DNA from: Gammaproteobacteria bacterium
GTDB lineage: Bacteria > Pseudomonadota > Gammaproteobacteria > Pseudomonadales > Azotimanducaceae
DNA length: 9,139 nucleotides
Assembly (NCBI GenBank): GCA_027293665.1
Contig: JAPUFN010000113.1
Span: forward strand, 1 to 9,139
Reading direction: 5' to 3'
The translations under genes and the position numbers were made by a program. The notes under the pieces are model-generated. The model saw nothing but the letters and a program-made list of their open reading frames with translations. It was not told where the DNA came from and made no database searches. Positions 6,770 through 9,139 of the stretch are shown piece after piece (the first letter of the stretch is position 1; each line of letters opens with the position of its first letter).

Positions 6770-7291
6770 ATGGCATTGATCACACGCGTTTCGCGACTTT
6801 TTACGGCAGATCTGCACGCCGTTCTCGATCGCATCGAAGAACCGGAGGTCATCCTCAAGCAGAGTATTCGCGAGATGGCCGACGCGTTGGCGCAGGCTGA
6901 GCAGCGGTTGCAATGGCTTGCCAGCGAACACACCCAACTCGAGCAGCGCGCCAGTGGGTTAAGCGAAAGCATCGCTTCGCTCGACAGCGAACTCGATCTT
7001 TGTTTCGCGGCTGGTGAAGAAACGCTCGCCCGTTCCCTCGTTAAACGCAAGCTTGCGGCCGAGCAACAACACAAACAGATGACACAACAATTTGTAGCGA
7101 CGCAGCAGGATCATGACTCGCTCGAAGAGATGCTTGTCGAACGGCGTCAAGAGTTAGCCAACATGCAGCAGAAAGCCGATCTTCTGGTTGCTGCACCGTC
7201 GAATGTGCAGGCAGTGATGCAGGAATCGGTCATCAGCCAGGACGCAATCGATGTGGCCTTCCTGCGGGAGAAGCAACGGAGGCAATCATGA
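6770..7291 (+). CDS. PspA/IM30-family coiled-coil protein (short form)
   Basis: This is a 173-residue mostly helical protein of the phage-shock-protein A / IM30 (ESCRT-III-like) family. Members bind stressed inner membrane and assemble into scaffolds or rods. The N-terminus (residues 1-20) can form the amphipathic membrane-binding helix, followed by the family hallmark E-E-P-E with Pro25. Long heptad-rich helices fill ~28-140, including the A-G-E-E-T-L-A-R-S-L segment (81-90) that corresponds to the helical hairpin region of PspA. It is shorter than E. coli PspA (about 222 residues) and ends soon after the ~150-165 helix. It shares a 4-base ATGA overlap with the next gene, so it is translationally coupled. 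There is no PspF or PspBC nearby; control probably comes from the divergent two-component system (inference). The family call is strong, but the membership subgroup is uncertain. Confidence 0.88.
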   Translation: MALITRVSRLFTADLHAVLDRIEEPEVILKQSIREMADALAQAEQRLQWLASEHTQLEQRASGLSESIASLDSELDLCFAAGEETLARSLVKRKLAAEQQHKQMTQQFVATQQDHDSLEEMLVERRQELANMQQKADLLVAAPSNVQAVMQESVISQDAIDVAFLREKQRRQS

Positions 7292-7860
7292 AGAAGCCAG
7301 GTTTTTTCCGTGGTGTCATCGTCGCTGCCGCGCTCGCGCTTGTCGGTTCGATCGCCTTCAGCGGGCTCTCTTTGATCCTTGGTGGCGTAGCTGCGCTGAA
7401 AGTTCTGCTGACGCTGCTCGCAGGTGCTTACGTCCTCTATCTGCTGGCTGCTTCTGCAGAACGCACCGGACGTGTCGCAGTCTTCACGGCGTGGCTGTTT
7501 GTGACGGTCTGTATCTGGTTTTTCACGGCGGATCTTACGTTGATGATGATCGCGCAGGCAGTTTCCATATCGATAGTACGCAGCCTTTATCACCATGCCG
7601 GTGTGCTCGCCGGTCTGCTGGATCTTGTGTTGTCCGCATTTGCGCTCAGTGCAGCCGTCTGGGCAAGCGCGCAGTCCGGCAGCATGTTCCTGGTCGTCTG
7701 GTGCTTCTTCCTGGTCCAGGCGCTGTTCGTCGGAATTCCGACGTCATTCAAATCAGAAAAACAGCAGTCATCCGCGCAGGAACTTACCCAGGAAGATGAA
7801 TTTGGTCGTGCCTTTCGCACGGCAGAAACGGCGATCAGACGTATTGCCACCCAACGCTAG
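7288..7860 (+). CDS. Multi-pass inner-membrane protein of unknown family
   Basis: This is a 190-residue hydrophobic protein I do not recognise. Hydrophobic segments lie at ~8-33, 36-56, 62-82, 83-97 (weaker), 105-127 and 132-152, giving five or six membrane helices. A polar, charged C-terminal tail (~154-190) is likely cytoplasmic and helical. The start at 7288 overlaps the PspA-like stop as ATGA, with GGAGG five bases upstream, so it is a real, coupled gene. It is followed 18 bases later by the VWA gene. Its position between a membrane-binding PspA-like protein and an anchored VWA protein suggests it is the membrane partner that links the two, in a role analogous to but not homologous with PspB/PspC (inference). 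No catalytic motif is visible. Confidence 0.85.
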   Translation: MKKPGFFRGVIVAAALALVGSIAFSGLSLILGGVAALKVLLTLLAGAYVLYLLAASAERTGRVAVFTAWLFVTVCIWFFTADLTLMMIAQAVSISIVRSLYHHAGVLAGLLDLVLSAFALSAAVWASAQSGSMFLVVWCFFLVQALFVGIPTSFKSEKQQSSAQELTQEDEFGRAFRTAETAIRRIATQR

Positions 7861-7875
7861 TGTAGGAGGTCTACA
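7861..7875 (+). promoter_or_regulatory. Strong ribosome binding site in a small hairpin loop ahead of the VWA gene
   Basis: TGTAG-GAGGT-CTACA can fold into a 5-base-pair stem whose loop is GAGGT. The near-perfect Shine-Dalgarno AGGAGGT (7864-7870) lies eight bases before the ATG at 7879. The stem is weak, so a regulatory effect is uncertain; the site mainly confirms the start. Confidence 0.5.
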
Positions 7876-7878
7876 ACC

Positions 7879-9087
7879 ATGAAATCGAAAATTATCGCAA
7901 TCGGACTGTTTGTCCTTACGGCGGCAACGGTCGCCTACTATCCAACCGTGCGCGGCAGCGTGACACAGGTTGTCCAGCCACCCATCCAACAGGGCGTCGT
8001 GGCGGTTATCCCGGTTGCTGCGCCAAAAATCGAGGTCGTGTTCGTGCTCGATACCACGGGCAGCATGAGTGGCCTGATTCAGGCTGCGAAAGACAAGATC
8101 TGGTCTATCGCCTCGACGATGGCGTCTGCTCAGCCGGCACCTGAGATCAGCATGGGTCTGGTCGCCTATCGTGACCGCGGTGACGCTTACGTCACCCGGG
8201 TCGTCGATCTCTCGACGGATCTGGATTCGGTGTATGCCACTCTCATGGACTTCGAAGCCGCTGGTGGTGGGGATACCCCGGAAAGCGTCAACCAGGCATT
8301 AACCGATGCCATTCACGGCATCTCCTGGAGTAAGGATCCAAACAGCTATCAAGTTGTCTTTCTCGTGGGCGACGCGCCTGCGCACATGGACTATCCCAAC
8401 GACGTCAAGTACCTCACCACTCTTGCAGAAGCCACGCAACGCGGCATTGTGGTGAACACGATCCGTTGCGGTAACGATGCTGCCACTGAAGCTCAGTGGC
8501 AAACTATCGCAGCCGCGACTCAGGGCGCCTATTTCTCAGTGGATCAGGCAGGCAGCGCGATTGCGCTGGCAACACCCTATGACGTTGAACTCGGCCGGCT
8601 TTCAGCCGATCTGGATGACACTCGTCTGTACTACGGCAACGAAGGCCTACGTGCTGAGAAACAGGCGAAGATCGCAGCAACCGACAGACTCCACGCGTTC
8701 GCCAGTGCTCCGGTCAGAGCGCGCCGTGCGACCTTCAACATCTCAGCGAGCGGCGAGAAGAACCTGTTCGGTGATGGCGATCTGATCGGTGGTATCGCAA
8801 GCGGCGATGTAAAGCTCGATGAGCTCGAGGTGGCGCAGTTGCCGGAATCGCTGCAAAAATTGACCCCGATGCAACGGCAGGAAGTCGTTCGTGCCAACGG
8901 CGAGAGGCGTGACGAGCTCAAAGCGCAGATTCGTGAACTCAGTGAGCAACGGGCCGCGTACCTTGCAGCAGAAGTCGAATCGATTGATGACAAAGAGGCG
9001 TCACTCGACCATGGCATTTTCGAAGCCGTGCGCGATCAGGCTGGTAAGAAAGGGCTGAAGTACTCGGCTGCCGCGCCTAGTTACTAG
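7879..9087 (+). CDS. Anchored von Willebrand factor A (VWA) domain protein
   Basis: This is a 402-residue protein with an N-terminal hydrophobic segment (residues ~4-21) that acts as a membrane anchor or signal, placing the rest in the periplasm. The VWA domain spans ~50-235 and has a complete metal-ion-dependent adhesion site: D58-x-T60-G-S62-M-S in V-L-D-T-T-G-S-M-S, Thr133 in G-G-D-T-P-E-S, and Asp165 in V-G-D-A-P-A-H. VWA domains usually mediate metal-dependent protein binding. The section Y-R-D-R-G-D-A-Y-V-T (97-106) is typical of one bacterial VWA subfamily. The C-terminal third (~240-402) is not a known domain to me; ~320-375 is charged and probably coiled-coil. It is the third gene of the PspA-like operon and may be its extracytoplasmic sensing or adaptor part (inference). 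It ends with TAG, and no terminator is seen in the remaining 52 bases. Confidence 0.92.
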   Translation: MKSKIIAIGLFVLTAATVAYYPTVRGSVTQVVQPPIQQGVVAVIPVAAPKIEVVFVLDTTGSMSGLIQAAKDKIWSIASTMASAQPAPEISMGLVAYRDRGDAYVTRVVDLSTDLDSVYATLMDFEAAGGGDTPESVNQALTDAIHGISWSKDPNSYQVVFLVGDAPAHMDYPNDVKYLTTLAEATQRGIVVNTIRCGNDAATEAQWQTIAAATQGAYFSVDQAGSAIALATPYDVELGRLSADLDDTRLYYGNEGLRAEKQAKIAATDRLHAFASAPVRARRATFNISASGEKNLFGDGDLIGGIASGDVKLDELEVAQLPESLQKLTPMQRQEVVRANGERRDELKAQIRELSEQRAAYLAAEVESIDDKEASLDHGIFEAVRDQAGKKGLKYSAAAPSY

Positions 9088-9139
9088 TCAATCAATCCAA
9101 CCCATGCTGCAGTCGCGACGGTCAGATTTGCCGGGCGCG

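Noticed and set aside
9084..9139. A possible C-terminus of a convergent minus-strand gene sharing the CTAG stop overlap with the VWA gene
   Set aside because: The open stretch is only 17 codons, a second minus frame is open as well, and nothing recognisable is encoded; chance openness is high at this length.

Overview
The window reads as a chromosomal segment of a Gram-negative proteobacterium, most likely a gammaproteobacterium. This is inferred from moderately high GC, a lipobox-type lipoprotein, a NorM-like MATE pump, an OmpR-type two-component pair and a PspA/IM30-family protein. No species can be named from the sequence alone. No tRNA, rRNA, CRISPR array, insertion sequence or phage gene was seen, and coding density is high.

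Layout: bases 1-328 (+) hold the C-terminal end of a MATE multidrug/Na+ (or H+) antiporter. It converges with a long minus-strand cluster covering about 6621 down to 372. In transcription order that cluster is an OmpR-type response regulator (6621-5908), a large membrane histidine kinase (5905-3764), an epoxide hydrolase with an EHN domain (3711-2560), a membrane-anchored alpha/beta hydrolase (2500-1484) and a paraoxonase-like six-bladed propeller lipoprotein (about 1451-372). The gaps are 2, 52, 59 and about 32 bases; the last becomes a 4-base ATGA overlap if the longer start is used. One transcript is therefore possible.

Divergent from the regulator, on the plus strand, is a tight three-gene operon: a short PspA/IM30-like coiled-coil protein (6770-7291), a multi-pass membrane protein of no recognised family (7288-7860) and an N-terminally anchored von Willebrand factor A (VWA) protein with an intact metal-binding site (7879-9087). 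The 148-base divergent promoter region carries a perfect 9-base inverted repeat. One arm overlaps a GTAAAG direct repeat with 11-base spacing, the geometry used by OmpR/PhoB-type regulators.

Interpretation (inference): the two-component system probably senses an envelope or extracytoplasmic signal and controls itself and the divergent PspA-membrane protein-VWA operon. This would make a compact envelope-stress module without the classical PspF/PspBC regulators. The three hydrolases behind the kinase look like an epoxide, ester or lactone detoxification or catabolic set that may share its control. The most interesting parts are the PspA-membrane-VWA/two-component divergon with its operator-like site, and the lipoprotein that keeps every recognisable paraoxonase active-site residue.
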